Origin: Ampullaceana balthica
Taxonomy: Eukaryota; Mollusca; Gastropoda; Lymnaeidae
Assembly: GCA_944989445.1 (NCBI GenBank)
Contig: CALYLW010000693.1
Coordinates: 7,501 to 71,500, forward strand
Direction: 5' to 3'
Length of the DNA: 64,000 nt
Part shown: one piece after another, positions 32,066 through 44,841 of the stretch
Layout: each line of letters opens with the position of its first letter
How positions within the stretch are numbered: position 1 is the stretch's first letter
Position numbers and translations under genes: made by a program
The notes under the pieces: generated by a model
Databases searched by the model: none
What the model saw: the letters and a program-made list of their open reading frames with translations, nothing else
Told to the model about the DNA's origin: nothing

Positions 32066-32109
32066 TCTCTCTCTCTCTCTCTCTCATACCCTCTCTACCT
32101 CTCTCTCTC

Positions 32110-32171
<62 letters not shown>
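32066..32171. repeat. (CT)n microsatellite
   Basis: Nearly pure CT repeats with a few interruptions (catac, tacc). Confidence 0.95.
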
Positions 32172-32317
32172 GTTCTCTGTCACGATCTCTGTATATAAGT
32201 GACTTAAAGTTTAGGAAGTGTCATTAAAAAGTTTTTAAAATTCTTTTGTAAATATTCTCTTTACTTTAAATATGTCATATCGTCTGAAAATTTTCGTTTC
32301 TTAGAAGTCGTTTTTCA

Positions 32318-32750
32318 ATACCAGCACCACGCACAATCGTCTTACTACCACCAGCACCACGCACCATCGTCTTACTACCACCAGCACCACGCACAATCTT
32401 CTTACTACCACCAGCACCACGCACAATCGTCTTACTACCACCAGCACCACGCACAATCTTCTTACTACCACCAGCACCACGCACAATCTTCTTACTACCA
32501 CCAGCACCACGCACAATCTTCTTTCTACCACCAGCACCACACACTATCTTCTTACTACCACCAGCACCACACACCATCTTCTTACTACCACCAGCACCAA
32601 GCACAATCTTCTTACTACCACCAGCACCACGCACAATATTCTTACTACCACCAGCACCACACACAATCTTCTAACTACCACCAGCACCACGCACAATCTT
32701 CTGAATACCACCAGCACCACACACAATCTTCTGAATACCACCAGCACCAC
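32318..32750. repeat. 30-bp minisatellite, about 14.5 copies
   Basis: Unit 'accaccagcaccacgcacaa' plus 'tcttcttact'. The multiple-of-three period keeps repetitive minus-strand frames open (32275-32777), which I treat as artefacts. Confidence 0.95.
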
Positions 32751-33427
32751 TTCCCATGTGTATACAATTAGCTCCATATTCCATCTTCATTTCGACCCTG
32801 TACTGAGCTACTCCACCTCCTATCCCCCACAAAGCGAGCCACCCAAAGACCCTCACATCAAATTAGCCCTCCGTGTGTCCCCGTGAGATGACGTACAATG
32901 TTTTCCCAGTGGTATTACTCGTGTACACAACAGATGAACACATCGTCGAAACGGGGCTCAAAAAATTTTCTCAAGTGTTTTCATTTTAAGCATGTCACCT
33001 TGTGTCACCTCCTACCCATTCCCGCCCATGCCTAGAACCCGACACCCCCACACGCGTGTTGACTCCCTCTCTGGCAGGCAGGGGCGCACCTGGGGTAATT
33101 TTTGGTTGATAAAAAATTGCACCCCCCTCTCTATTCCCCGCTTCGTTCTGACATACTAAGCATTTTTATCACGAGCTTGGGGCCAGGTGCTGGGCTGGCA
33201 TAATGGATCTGAGCTGAAAAGCTTTCAAGGATTCGATTATGTAATGACGAGGATAATGGAAGTGCAGAGGTGAACGAAGGCTGGAATCGAGTACATAAAT
33301 AAACGCGAGCGTCTGCACTCTTTCTTGGAGTGCAATGCTACATTTCAACGTGTTGTGTTTTATAGAGAGAACGAATGAGCGGGGGGGGGGTAATCTGAGT
33401 TGGTGTATGATTAATAGAAAGATTAAG
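32751..33427. other. No recognisable gene
   Basis: Contains a poly-G run at about 33382. Nothing supportable. Confidence 0.45.
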
Positions 33428-33610
33428 ACATCCGACGGAAATATAAAGACACCTGACAGAAATGTGAAGACATCAGACAGAAGTGTGAAGACATTCGTCA
33501 GAAATGTGAAGATATTCGACATGTATGTGAAATATTCGACAGAAATGTAAGGATCAGACAGAAAAGTGCAGATCAGACTGAACGTTGAAGATCAGATAGA
33601 GAGATGTGAA
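33428..33610. repeat. Degenerate ~21-bp tandem repeat
   Basis: Units resemble 'gacagaaatgtgaagacat' and decay toward the right ('gacagaaaagtgcagatc'). Confidence 0.75.
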
Positions 33611-35140
33611 GACATTTGACAAAAAAGTTACTCAAGCGCCTCAAGCGACTGTTTCTGTGCGTTTAGATGAGTCCATGAGAGGGGTCAAGTTGAAGGGGTC
33701 AACTGACCGATGTACATTTTTCTGTAAATCTCTTAAAGCCAGCGATATAAAATAATGTCTGCGTGTAGGACTGTCCTGCTGCCTGGCCTCTCCTTTTATG
33801 TCTTGCTTGGTGCGCGACCGTTCCACGGGCTAGGCAGCAATACCGACAGTTCGAGCCCCTGTTGTAGATCATGGTCTAACCTGTTCAACCGAGGTCAAGT
33901 AGATTAGTAGAGAAGTGAGAAGAGTCACTTAGAAAAGTCATGGAAGTTACTAATTCTAATTACATATTCTTATTGTTTGGCGCATTTGATCTACGCATCG
34001 GCATTGAAAGTACGGCAAAACCGTAATATAAACCGTAGTTTTTGTTTTTATTTATTTTGATTTTGTAATTAAAGTTTGTGTATAAAATTTAGTCTTACGG
34101 ACAAAATGAATCATGAAAATATACTATAATTGTTTCATGTAACCAAGTGGAATTTATGTTTTTACAGACACTTTATAGTTTTGGAGTCTTGAGGACCCTT
34201 CAAACCGTCATTTCAAGCTGCCTGTGCGCAAATGATCGAAACATTAACAAAATTTGTGTAAAATTGTTTCCCTTCAATAGCTCTGCCCATCCAACTCTCT
34301 GAGCCTCTTTTAGTTTGTTCCACTGGAAATCTTTCAACAGATAGTCTCCGTTAATTTCTCTGTAATACCCTAGTTGTGGAATGGTTTCTTGAACATCAAT
34401 ACTTTTTTATAATTATTTTAATAAAAAAATAAAAATTATATCTAAAACAATTTGAAAGATTTTTTATATATTTTTTTTAACATTGAAGGTTAGGGCAAAA
34501 AATTATATCCCCTAAATGGCCTTGCGATGATAATAGAAAAGAGTGGTGGGGACGGTTAAGGGTGATAACTCGATTTTTAATTTCTTTTTAAATTTTAAAA
34601 AAATGTAAATGAAAATTCTTGGCGGGAAAAAATGGCTTACGTTTCATGAAGGTATTTACAATATGGCCCGCGGATCGTAGAAAAACCGACCAAAGGGATT
34701 ACCTCTGAAATCAACACTTGAAATATAATTGTGTTCCTCGTTTTCAAGAACGTTTGTGGGCCCTTCTTCGCGTCCACTTTGAGAACCACCGATGCACTGT
34801 TTAAATCTCGGGCCCTTTGATGTGAAGTTTATTGAAAAATCTCCACTTCATCGAAGCCTGGATGTCAAAGGAAGATAGAATCGATTGGGTTCAAGGGTTC
34901 TCAGCTTGTTGGTTGGCCGTGGATCTCTTGACTGTGTTGTGAGTGTTAAAATTGCACAGAATGGATGCGTGCGTTTGTATCGAATATAAAACCTGTCGAA
35001 CTGCAAGTATTTACAGTATATTGATGGGATACTGCAATCAATGATTGTTTTAATTAAGAGTTGTATCCAACAATTAGGACCATGGGATCTTTGACCAATG
35101 AAAAGTCAGGTAGCATGACGTCACATTAGAAACACAGTGT
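33611..35140. other. About 1.5 kb without recognisable gene
   Basis: AT-rich. 'ccactttgagaaccacc' near 34775 looks like the end of some hAT elements but has no partner. A B-box-like 'agttcgagcccct' near 33849 lacks an A box. Confidence 0.45.
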
Positions 35141-35352
35141 ATATAATATATATAAATGTAAATAAATATACATGTAGTTGTATACAATATATATAGAGAC
35201 AGATATTAATGTATGTAATATATAAAAATATAAATGTATTTACTGTATGATATATACAAATATAAATGTAAATAATGTATACAAATATAAATGTATGTAA
35301 TATATACAAATATAAATGTATATAATATATATAAATATATATTAAATGTATA
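35141..35352. repeat. AT-rich ~27-bp tandem repeat
   Basis: Units resemble 'tatataatatatacaaatat' followed by 'aaatgta'; degenerate and nearly free of G and C. Confidence 0.8.
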
Positions 35353-35457
35353 CAACACACAACGCGTGTAATGATAATATCACGAATAAACTCAGATCAG
35401 TCCTTCAACAGAACTGGATTCTGAAATTTAGTAACGATAACTCTTTTAGAACATTAT

Positions 35458-35580
35458 AGGCATGTGTACCAACAATGTCTGGCACTACTTGCGAGGCGTA
35501 GGCATATGTACCACCTGTGTCGGGCACTTCATGAGAGGTGTACTCATGTGTATCATCAATCCGGGCCCTACTTGCAAGAC
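35458..35580. repeat. Diverged ~48-bp repeat, 3 copies
   Basis: Copies share 'catgtgtacca', 'tgtctggcactacttg' and 'cgaggcgta' with many substitutions. Confidence 0.6.
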
Positions 35581-36563
35581 CATGAGAACCTAAGATTGAC
35601 CACACCCAAACACTAGTACTTAAAATTATTCCTACACTTTTGAGGTACTTTCTTATATCAAAAGGTGAAGTTAAGAAGTAGTATTTAAACAAAATCAAAG
35701 GCCGATTTCCTTTCTATGACCATTTTATTAAGACGTTATGTGCTAAAACAGCGATATCTCCAATATCATAAATGGATCACCTTACAGGTGAGGCTGAGGA
35801 TTGATCCTGGTCCTACTAGAGTCATTGGCTGACGGCTGGGTCTGGCCAAACTGACATCTATGTGCACATCATCCGTGTATCCATAAAATTGTTTTCCACG
35901 GTTCTTCTATACTATTTATTGCATTTTTTAAAAACTTTGTCAATCCATTTATACAGACAAGCATGTCGCATCTACATCAAATCATCATTGTATCCATGAC
36001 ATCCATATCATTTGTGTATCCAGAACAAAATGACATCCACAGCTTGCATGTAACCAGACCAAACTGGCATCCACATCATGCATGTATCCAGAACAAAGTG
36101 ACGTGTACGTGATCATCCATTTATCATTCGTGTATCAGTAACATCCTTCCGTGAAGTTCTTACGTGCACGCGGCGACGCAATACAGTGTGCTATCGGACA
36201 AAATCATACGACAAGAAATCAAACGACCAATAGGAAACTGATTTCATAAGCAAATTGTGCAGGCTGCGAAATGAAGCAGCGAATGCTGTGAAACAAATGT
36301 AAATCAACCAGCAGTGTTACGCCTTTTTATTTTATAAACAACAAATATATAATTATTTTATAAACAACAAAAATAAAGTGTTTCATATTTAATTGGAGGG
36401 TAAGCACAATCTCCAAAACTGAACACGGTGCTACGGCCTCAAACAATGAAAATGAAAAGGCGCTCTCTAATGTTTAAGGAATGTTTATGCGCCGCTTATT
36501 ATCTGATAAATAATTAGTTTTACCCAATCAAAAAAGCGTGATGTTAAATTTCCACCAAATAGC
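35581..36563. other. No gene; weak internal repeats
   Basis: Words such as 'catgtatccagaacaaa' and 'tgacatccaca' recur loosely at 36000-36110. No coding sequence recognised. Confidence 0.45.
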
Positions 36564-36655
36564 TGACGGAGAGAAGCAGACGGAGAGAAGCAGACGGAGA
36601 TAAGCAGACGGAGAGAAGCAGACGGAGAGAAGCAGACGGAGAGAAGCAGACGGCT
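36564..36655. repeat. 14-bp minisatellite, about 6.5 copies
   Basis: Unit 'gacggagagaagca', one copy with 'gataagca'. Confidence 0.95.
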
Positions 36656-36706
36656 CAAGCATTAATTTAATGAAAGCCTGGGACCGAAACGTCAAATAAT
36701 GCGCCG

Positions 36707-36833
36707 ACTAGATATACTACCCCACATATACACAACATACAACATACAAACGATTTGTGTTAATCTGCCAACTAGATATACTACCCCACATATATATATA
36801 ACATACACATACAACATACAAACGATTTGTGTT
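36707..36833. repeat. About 65-bp direct duplication
   Basis: 'actagatatactacccca' ... 'caacatacaaacgatttgtg' occurs twice. The second copy has an expanded TA run. Confidence 0.9.
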
Positions 36834-36907
36834 TAAAAAAAACCAATAAAAGCAACGATTTATTGATGGACTAATACAGGTGTAAACGTTTCGGAACAGA
36901 CCTTCAT

Positions 36908-36978
36908 CAGTATACAGTATACAGTATACAGTATACAGTATACAGTATACAGTATACAGTATACAGTATACAGTATAC
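36908..36978. repeat. 7-bp microsatellite, about 10 copies
   Basis: Unit 'tatacag', perfect. It starts directly after the 'ccttcatcag' motif. Confidence 0.95.
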
Positions 36979-38999
36979 ATAGACAAAAGTGTTGAAATTA
37001 AATTTACACCATATATTATGTAATCTACCATGGAAACAAAATTAAGTAGAGAAAAGAAAATAAGAAAAAATAGGCATAAAGACCACAGCATACAAAAACT
37101 TGAATGAAGTGAAATGCCTTCAAGTAATATAGAGCTGATTCCACACCATTTTTACGCCCTTTGACGTATGCATGTTTCAAAAATGTCATTTAAAAGGCGC
37201 TGACAAAAACGACATTTATGATCATACACATTGGCAGTTTCAGTTTTTTACGATTGCCAATCGTTTCCAAAATATTTCACCACAAAACTATTTACCCGGG
37301 GAACCCGCACTCTCCCCCATCTCTCTCTCTCCCTCCTATGCCCCGCCTCTGCATGTCTTATAAAATTGGGGAGGATAACTCCTGTTCGAATTCTCTGGAT
37401 TGCTCTCCTGTAATGTTCGCACGTGACATCGCTTATTGGCCGTCTCCATCTATTGTGTCACGCTGTGTCTATTTATTTCTCTTGTCGTGTTGACAGGGAT
37501 CACGTCATGTCGTGCCATGCACATGCGCACGCACATATGTTGGGGGTGGGGGTAGGGGGGCTATGTCAAAACAAGGGGTTCTTAAAGTTGAGAGGTCTGT
37601 GTTCTCATTGTTTATTTAGTAGTAATGAATCCAATGTTTGGCTCTGTGAGGGCGAACACTCTACCGCGGTCTGCCACCCAAAAGGTGGGGTTTTTAGGAA
37701 GTCAACAAGGAAAGTTGTCACGGAAATGTTGGAGGAGGAGGGTTGAAACACAATCCGACAATTCTTTATGTTTTAGCTTCGATACATGCCCTCAATAGTA
37801 CTCACAACATACAAATACAGATAAATCTTCCAGTATGTACTCGGCAGATATAGAATCATACAAATCCCATACGAAGAACTCATTCCGCCCAATACAGGCA
37901 GCTATACGATGTATGCATCATATAACAATATACACAGCTAGTGCAAGTTACACAGCCTATATCAATGAGACCACATTTTAAAACAAAAGTGCAAGTCGCA
38001 AAACACAACTTCAAGCTTGTTAAATAGCGTACAAAGACGAAAGACCAAAGCCACCTGACACCAGTATAAAGACACCAGATCGTCAGCATATAACCAGCTA
38101 ATAACCATCTTGTAGCCACCCGATAGCCACCAGATAGCCAGCAAAAAACCATCACATAGCCAGCTGAAAGCCCCGGAAAGAATCACACACCTATTTCAAC
38201 ACACAAACATAATTTCTAAATTATCTGCGGTTAAATATCCGGAGTATTTAGCGCCGCACGTGCATGAATTGAACTCACCTAACTTCAGTCCTGCCCTCAT
38301 CACATACAGCCCTCCCCCAATACCCCACCTCCCCACCTACCCACCCCCACCGAGATGGTCAATAAAAACATTGTCCTTATCATTGTATTATTCATTAACA
38401 CCAACCCATGAGGACCACCAGCTTTCAGCGGCCAGGTTTTATCACTGCCATAAACGTCTTCGGTTCAAATCTTCGCCCCCTTCCCACCCCCTGATCTTTT
38501 TTATTCTGATTTGCTGGGGCTCAGAGAGGATTCTCACAAAATTTTACAGTTGACCCCGGTTGACTTTTATTAGGAGACATCATGTGGATAGTTTGTAGAG
38601 TCTGTCTGTTTAATTTGAAGTCTGATTCATTGGCAAGAAAGAAATTTAAAACATGTAACTAACAATGGTAATATGAGGTTACGAGCTTTCAATACACTTA
38701 GTTTTTCCTTGACAAAATTTGGTCGAATATCGAAACACCTTTTAAAATTATAACTATAGCCTAATATGAGTCTAGCCAAAGATACAGTGGACGCCATTGT
38801 GCACTGAGGCAAGATGTTTGGCTAAAACTGGCTAAAGAGCTATTTGAAACTCTTTTGGTGCTTATACAATTGACATATTCTTTGTGAATGTCAAATGTCT
38901 CAATACCGTACTCTTTGTTTGCGGATACACTATTGTCTAAAGTGGTAACATAACCGACTGTTAGTGCAGATGAATTGAATTGCCGGTTGTGGATATAAA
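36979..38999. other. About 2 kb without recognisable gene
   Basis: Short open frames on both strands (37218-37493, 37423-37746, 37880-38186, 38260-38553) show no domain. 'gccacccgatagccaccaga' near 38110 is a weak short repeat. Confidence 0.45.
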
Positions 39000-39252
39000 T
39001 CTGGCTTCATGGCTAAATAAACAACTTGTCGTGTATTGATAAATATGGCTCATTGGCTAACTGACCCACTGGTTGTGTAGATAAATCTGGCTAAATGGCT
39101 AATGGGTCAGCTGGTTCTGTAGATAAATCTGGCTAAATGGCTCATCGACTCGCTGCTCGTGTAAATATATCTGGCTAAATAGCTAATGGACAAGTTGGTG
39201 GTGTAGATAAATCTGGCTAAATGGCTAATTGACTCGCTGGTTGTGTAGACAG
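39000..39252. repeat. 42-bp tandem repeat, about 6 copies
   Basis: Unit 'tctggctaaatggctaat' then 'gactcgctggttgtgtagat'; moderately diverged. Confidence 0.9.
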
Positions 39253-39606
39253 TGTTACCGTGACGTTGCTGTGATAAGGCCTAGGACAACCTAACTACGG
39301 GGCTATGAGCTGCTCATTATTGGCCGGTGATTTACTTGTCCACTTCCTATCACCTCAAATTACCTTTCTCTACAGACAGCGGGTTGTTTTTTTTTGTTTT
39401 TTTTTGGTTTGGTCGGGAGAAAATGGCGGAAAAGGGTGGGTTGGTTGTCAACAACAAAATGGTAACGAACTCAAAGTAAAACAAACAACAAAAAACAGTA
39501 GTAGTCACAAGGATGTAGTGTTACAATGTATAACTTTGGCTTTGCGCGAATTGATGTCTATTAAGTTTATATACTACAGTAAAATATATTGTGTAATAAA
39601 TGTATG
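39253..39606. other. No recognisable gene
   Basis: Contains T-runs near 39388 and an open frame at 39305-39613 with no recognisable content. Confidence 0.45.
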
Positions 39607-42600
39607 GTGTTAATGCTGTGGAGTAGTGTAGTGTTAGTTGTGTGTTGTGGTGTGGTGTTAGTGGTGTGGTGTGGAGTGATGTTAGTGGTGTGGTGCGGTG
39701 TTAGTGATGTGGTGTTAGTGGTGTGGTGTTAGTGGTGTTGTGTGGTGTTAGTGGTGTGGTTTTAGTGGTGTGGTGTTAGTGGTGTGGTGTGGAGTGATGT
39801 TAGTGGTGTGGTGCGGTGTTAGTGATGTGGTGTTAGTGGTGTGGTGTTAGTGGTGTGGTGTGGTGTTAGTGGTGTGGTGTTAGTGATGTGGTGTTAGTGG
39901 TGTGGTGTTAGTGGTGTGGTGTGGTGTTAGTGGTGTGGTGTGGAGTGATGTTAGTGGTGTGGTGCGGTGTTAGTGATGTGGTGTTAGTGGTGTGGTGTTA
40001 GTGGTGTGGTGTGGTGTTAGTGGTGTGGTGTTAGTGATGTGGTGTTAGTGGTGTGGTGTTGGTGGTGTGGTGTGGTGTTAGTGGTGTGGTGTGGTGTGTG
40101 TTAGTGGTGTGTGTGTGGTGTTAGTGTGTGGTGTTGTGGTGTGTGTGTTGTGGTGTGGTGTGGTGTTGTGTGTGCGGTGTTGTGGTGTGGTGTTGTGTGT
40201 GTGTTGTGGTGTGGTGTGTGAGTGATGTTGTGGTGTGGTGCGTGTGTTGTGTGTGTGTGTTAGTGGTGTGTGTGTTGTGGTGTGGTGTGTGTTGTGGTGG
40301 GGTGTTGTGTGTGTGGTGTGGAGTGGTGTTGTGTGTGTGTGTTAGTGTGTTGTGTGGTGTTAGTGTGTGGTGTGGTGTTGTGTGTGTGTGGTGTTGTGTG
40401 TGTGTGTGGTGTTAGTGGTGTGGTGTGGTGTGTGTTAGTGTTGTGGTGTGTGTGTGGTGTTGTGATGTGGTGTGATGTGGTGTTATTGTGTGTTGTGGTG
40501 TGGTGTTAGTGTGTGTGTTGTGGTGTGGTGTTAGTGGTGTGGTGTGGTGTGTGTTGTGGTGTGTGTGCGGTGTTGTGATGTGGTGTTAGTGGTGTGGTGT
40601 TAGTGGTGTGGTGTTAGTGGTGGGGTGTTAGTGGTGTGGTGTGGTGTTAGCGATGTGGTGTAAGTCGTGTTGTGTGGTGTTAGTGATGTGGTGTGGTGTT
40701 ACTGCTGTGGTGTGGTGTTAGTGATGTGGTGTGGTGTTATTGTTATAGTGTTGTGTGGTGTTAGTGTTGTGGTGTGCTGTGGTGTTAGTGATGTGGTGTG
40801 ATGTGGTGTTATTGATGTGGTGTGGTGAGGTGTGGTGTTATTGCTATGGTGTGGTGTTAGTGGTGTGGTGTTAGTGATGTGATGTGGTGTTAGTGGTGTG
40901 GTGTTAGTGATGTTATGTGGTGTTAGTGGTGTGGTGTTATTGTTATAGTGTGGTGTGTGTTAGTGCTGTGGTGTGAGTGATGTGGTGTAGTGTGGTGTTA
41001 GTGGTGTGGTGTGGAGTGGTGTTAGTGCTGTGGTGTAGTGTGGTGTTAGTGGTGTGGTGTGGAGTGGTGTTAGTGATGTGGTGTGGTGTTAGTGATGTGG
41101 TGTGGTGTTATTGTTATAGTGTTGTGTGGTGTTAGTGTTGTGGTGTGGTGTTTGTGATGTGGTGTGGTGTTAGTGATGTGATGTGGTGTGGTGTGGTGTT
41201 ATTGTTATAGTGTGGTGTGTGTTAGTGCTGTGTTGTTAGTAATGTGGTGTAGTGTGGTGTTAGTAGTGTGATTTGGAGTGGTGTTAGTGGTGTTGTGTGG
41301 TGTTAGTGGTGTGGCGTTAGTGATGTGGTGTGGTGTTAGTGATGTGGTGTGGTGTTAGTGCTGTGGTGTGGTGTTAGTGATGTTGTGTGGATTTAGTGTT
41401 GTGGTGTGGTGTTAGTATTGTTGTGTGGTGTGGTGTTAGTGATGTGGTGTGGTGTTATTTCTGTGGTGTGGTGTGGTGTTTGTGATGTGGTGTGATTTTA
41501 GTGGTGTGGTGTTATTGTTATAGTGTGGTGTGTGTTAGTGCTGTGTTGTTAGTGATGTGGTGTAGTGTGGTGTTAGTGGTGTGATTTTGAGTGGTGTTAG
41601 TGATGTAGTGTTGGTGGTGTTGTGTAGTGTTAGTGGTGTTGTGTGGTGTTATTGTTATAGTGTAGTGTGGTGTTAGTGCTGTGGTGTTAGTTATGTGGAG
41701 TGGTGTGGTGTTACTGATGTGGTGTGGTGTTATTGATGTGGTGTGGTGTTAGTGATTTGGTGTGGAGTTAGTGATGTGGTGTGGTGTTAGTGGTGTGGTG
41801 TTAGTGATGTGGAGTGGTGTTAGTGATGTGGAGTGATGTTAGTGATGTGGAGTGGTGTTAGTGATGTGGTGTTAGTGATGTGGTGTGGTGTTAGTGATGT
41901 GGTGTGGTGTTCGTGATGTGTTGTTAGTGATGTGGTGTTAGTGATGTGGTGTGGTGTTAGTCATGTGGTGTTAGTGATGTGGTGTTAGTGATGTTGTGTT
42001 AGTGATGTGGTGTGGTGTTAGTGATGTGGAGTGATGTTAGTGATGTGGTGTTAGTGATGTGGTGTTAGTGATGTGGTGTTAGTGATGTGGTGTTAGTGAT
42101 GTGGTGTGGTGTTAGTGATGTGGTGTTAGTGATGTGGTGTGGTGTTAGTGGTGTGGTGTTAGTGATGTGGTGTTAGTGATGTGGTGTGGTGTTTGTGATG
42201 TGGAGTGGTGTTAGTGATGTGGTGTTAGTGATGTGGTGGAGTGGTGTTAGTGATGTGGTGTTAGTGATGTGGTGTTAGTGATGTGGTGTTAGTGATGTGG
42301 TGTTAGTGATGTGGTGTGGTGTTAGTGATGTGGAGTGGTGTTAGTGATGTGGAGTGGTGTTAGTGATGTGGTGTTAGTGATGTGGTGTGGTGTTAGTGAT
42401 TTGGTGTGGTGTTAGTGATGTGGTGTGGTGTAAATTATGTGGTGTTAGTGATGTGGTGTGGTGTTAGTGATGTGGTGTGGTGTTAGTGATGTGGTGTGGT
42501 GTGGTGTTAGTGATATGGAGTGGTGTTAGTGATGTGGTGTGGTGTTAGTTATGTGGTGTGGTGTTAGTTATGTGGAGTGGTGTTAGTGATTTGGTGTGGT

Positions 42601-43084
42601 GTTAGTTATTTGGTGTGGTGTTAGTTATGTGGTGTGGTGTTAGTTATGTGGTGTGGTGTTAGTGATGTGGTGTGGTGTTAGTGATGTGGTGTTAGTGATG
42701 TGGTGTGGTGTTAGTTATGTGGAGTTAGTGATGTGGTGTGGTGTTAGTGATGTGGTGTGGTGTTAGTGATGTGGTGTGGTGTGGTGTTAGTGATGTGGTG
42801 TGGTGTTAGTGATGTGGTGTGGTGTTAGTGATGTGGAGTGGTGTTAGTGATGTGGTGTTAGTGATGTGGTGTGGTGTTAGTGATGTGGTGTGGTGTTAGT
42901 GATGTGGTGTGGTGAGGTGTGGTGTTATTGCCAGGGTGTGGTGTGGTGTTTGTGATGTGGTGTGGCGTTAGTGATGTGATGTGGTGTTAGTGATGTGGTG
43001 TGGTGTTAGTGATGTGGTGTTGTGTTAGTGATGTGGTGTTAGTGATTTGGTAGGGTGTTAGTTCTGGTGTGTGGTGTTAATGCT
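39607..43084. repeat. 3.5-kb G/T-only minisatellite
   Basis: Built from 14-bp 'gatgtggtgttagt' and 19-bp 'gatgtggtgtggtgttagt' units and their variants. C is almost absent from the plus strand and A occurs about once per unit. The left kilobase is dominated by 'ggtgtggtgttagt' and plain (GTGTGT) stretches, the centre is mixed, and the right third is dominated by 'gatgtggtgttagt'. Cysteine/valine-rich frames such as 40128-40415 are artefacts. Confidence 0.97.
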
Positions 43085-43185
43085 GTGTTATATCTGCAAA
43101 CACCGTACCCCCAACATTCGCGCCCTTCAACACCCTGACCCTCATATTACTGCCGCCCTTAATGGATCTCCCTCTTTACCCAGAC

Positions 43186-43262
43186 CCCCGCCCCTTCCAA
43201 CCCCGCCACTTCCAACCCCGCCCCTTCCAACCCCGCCCCTTCCAACCCCGCCCCTCGCCAAC
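43186..43262. repeat. 15-bp C-rich repeat, about 5 copies
   Basis: Unit 'ccccgccccttccaa'; it follows the G/T array by about 100 bases with the opposite strand bias. Confidence 0.9.
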
Positions 43263-44841
43263 TTGACCCAGTATAACCCCCCTCCCCCCAGAACGTAACG
43301 TTCGCTCTTCTGTCTTATTCCAGTTAACCCTCCGCCGCCCGTAAGGCATCCATCAATCTGGTGGAGATAAGCTCACGCCATCAAATGTTCTCAACTGAAG
43401 CGTGTCACCGCACTGGATGAAATGCCATCTCCTTCCAGGAGGGCTTTTCAGACTAAAGGCAAACATGGCAGCGCCCCTCCCAAGAAAAAAGTATAAGCCC
43501 CCTCCCCCACCCCACCCGCCCTCAACCATTTCTGTCAGAGGAATGAAAATTCATGACACTAGAATTCCAAAACATGCCAGGAAAAAGTGGGAGAGGTTTG
43601 GAGCAGAGGGGAGAGATTAAAATTGGGGGGGGGCGGAATAAAGGGGTCTTAAAAAAGTATGCACATATACAGACGAATTTGAGAAAACATGTCAGGAAAA
43701 AACAACAGAACATGGAAAAATGACAAGACGTTATTTCAATCTAAAATAAAAAAATATTGATTTGAAAATGTTTTTTCTTTTTTAGCAAAGCTATATATCA
43801 TGTGTGCACTTATGCTGAAGTCTACTGAGTGTTTACAGCAGGAGTTCTAATGTCCGACCAGTGGGTGAAATACGGCCCGTGTTTAAATTTTAACCGCCCC
43901 ACGGCCTCACCTTAGGCCTTAGACTTTAGACAATTACTTTCTGGGATCACTTACTTCTCAGGTCTTTGTACTTTCTGGAACATAAAATTAATGGTTTAGA
44001 AAATAAATGTCAAAAAAGTTATTTTAGGTTAGTGTTAGTGTTATATCTTGCTGCTCATGGATTCATTAGCTCTCCGCATTCCTCACAAGAGATGAATCTA
44101 ATTAAATAATCGTGCGAAACTAAAGTCATCTATGAATGACCGAATGAGGAGAAAGACACCATGTCATGTGTTGAGTATTCTTCAACAATGTCAGTCACTT
44201 TTTAACAGCCAATGTGTTTAACAACTTGTGACAAAATCCGTTTCATACACGTAATAAACAAATTTGTGTCCCCATGTGTGGATCTTAGTGAGTAACTTTG
44301 CGTCATGGTGTCAAGACACACAACTCAAAAGGAAGTATTAGTAAGGTATCGAGTCAAGCTATTGAAGCACGAGTCGTCAGCCCACTGAAGGGAAACTGTA
44401 TTATTGGAGTTTTTTTATTATTTTTTGTTTGTCAGTGAGAAAATTTCATTTGGCCTTTCGCTGTGATAACCCAGCAAGTAGGGTGCTAGATACACAAAAT
44501 GGATGTATCCTACTCTACTCTGATTATGTAGCGTCAAGGGCCGAAAACAGCCTTATAAATTAAAAAGCCTTACAAATTAGCGCTAAAATAGCTAAAATAT
44601 AACATATATAAATGCATTTAATAAATTAAAAACGAAAGTTCACACGAGAAAATTAAAATTCGCAGTGAAATAGTATACGTGCTAAGACTGCAGGATTACC
44701 TTTTTACGTTACACCATTTCTAATGTAACAATTCTTTATGACTATATGATGATTTTAGGTGAACTCAAATGTCAGAACATTTCATTACAAAACCTACAAG
44801 TAAAACCTAAACCGCCTAGCCTACATGGAAATTCTAAAGCA
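43263..44841. other. About 1.6 kb without recognisable gene
   Basis: Frames at 43402-43620 and 43522-43713 are not convincing. A G-run lies at about 43624. Confidence 0.45.

Noticed and set aside
33805..33870. tRNA-like stretch with 'agttcgagcccct'
   Set aside because: No A box and no cloverleaf could be drawn by eye; a tRNAscan-SE run would decide.
34770..34800. hAT-like end 'ccactttgagaaccacc'
   Set aside because: No opposite end or target duplication could be found, so it was not listed as an element.
36908..36978. Telomere-like short repeat
   Set aside because: The unit 'tatacag' is not TTAGGG-like and the array is only about 70 bases.
40128..40509. Cys/Val-rich frames resembling a cysteine-rich protein
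   Set aside because: Pure G/T repeat translated; no other evidence of coding.
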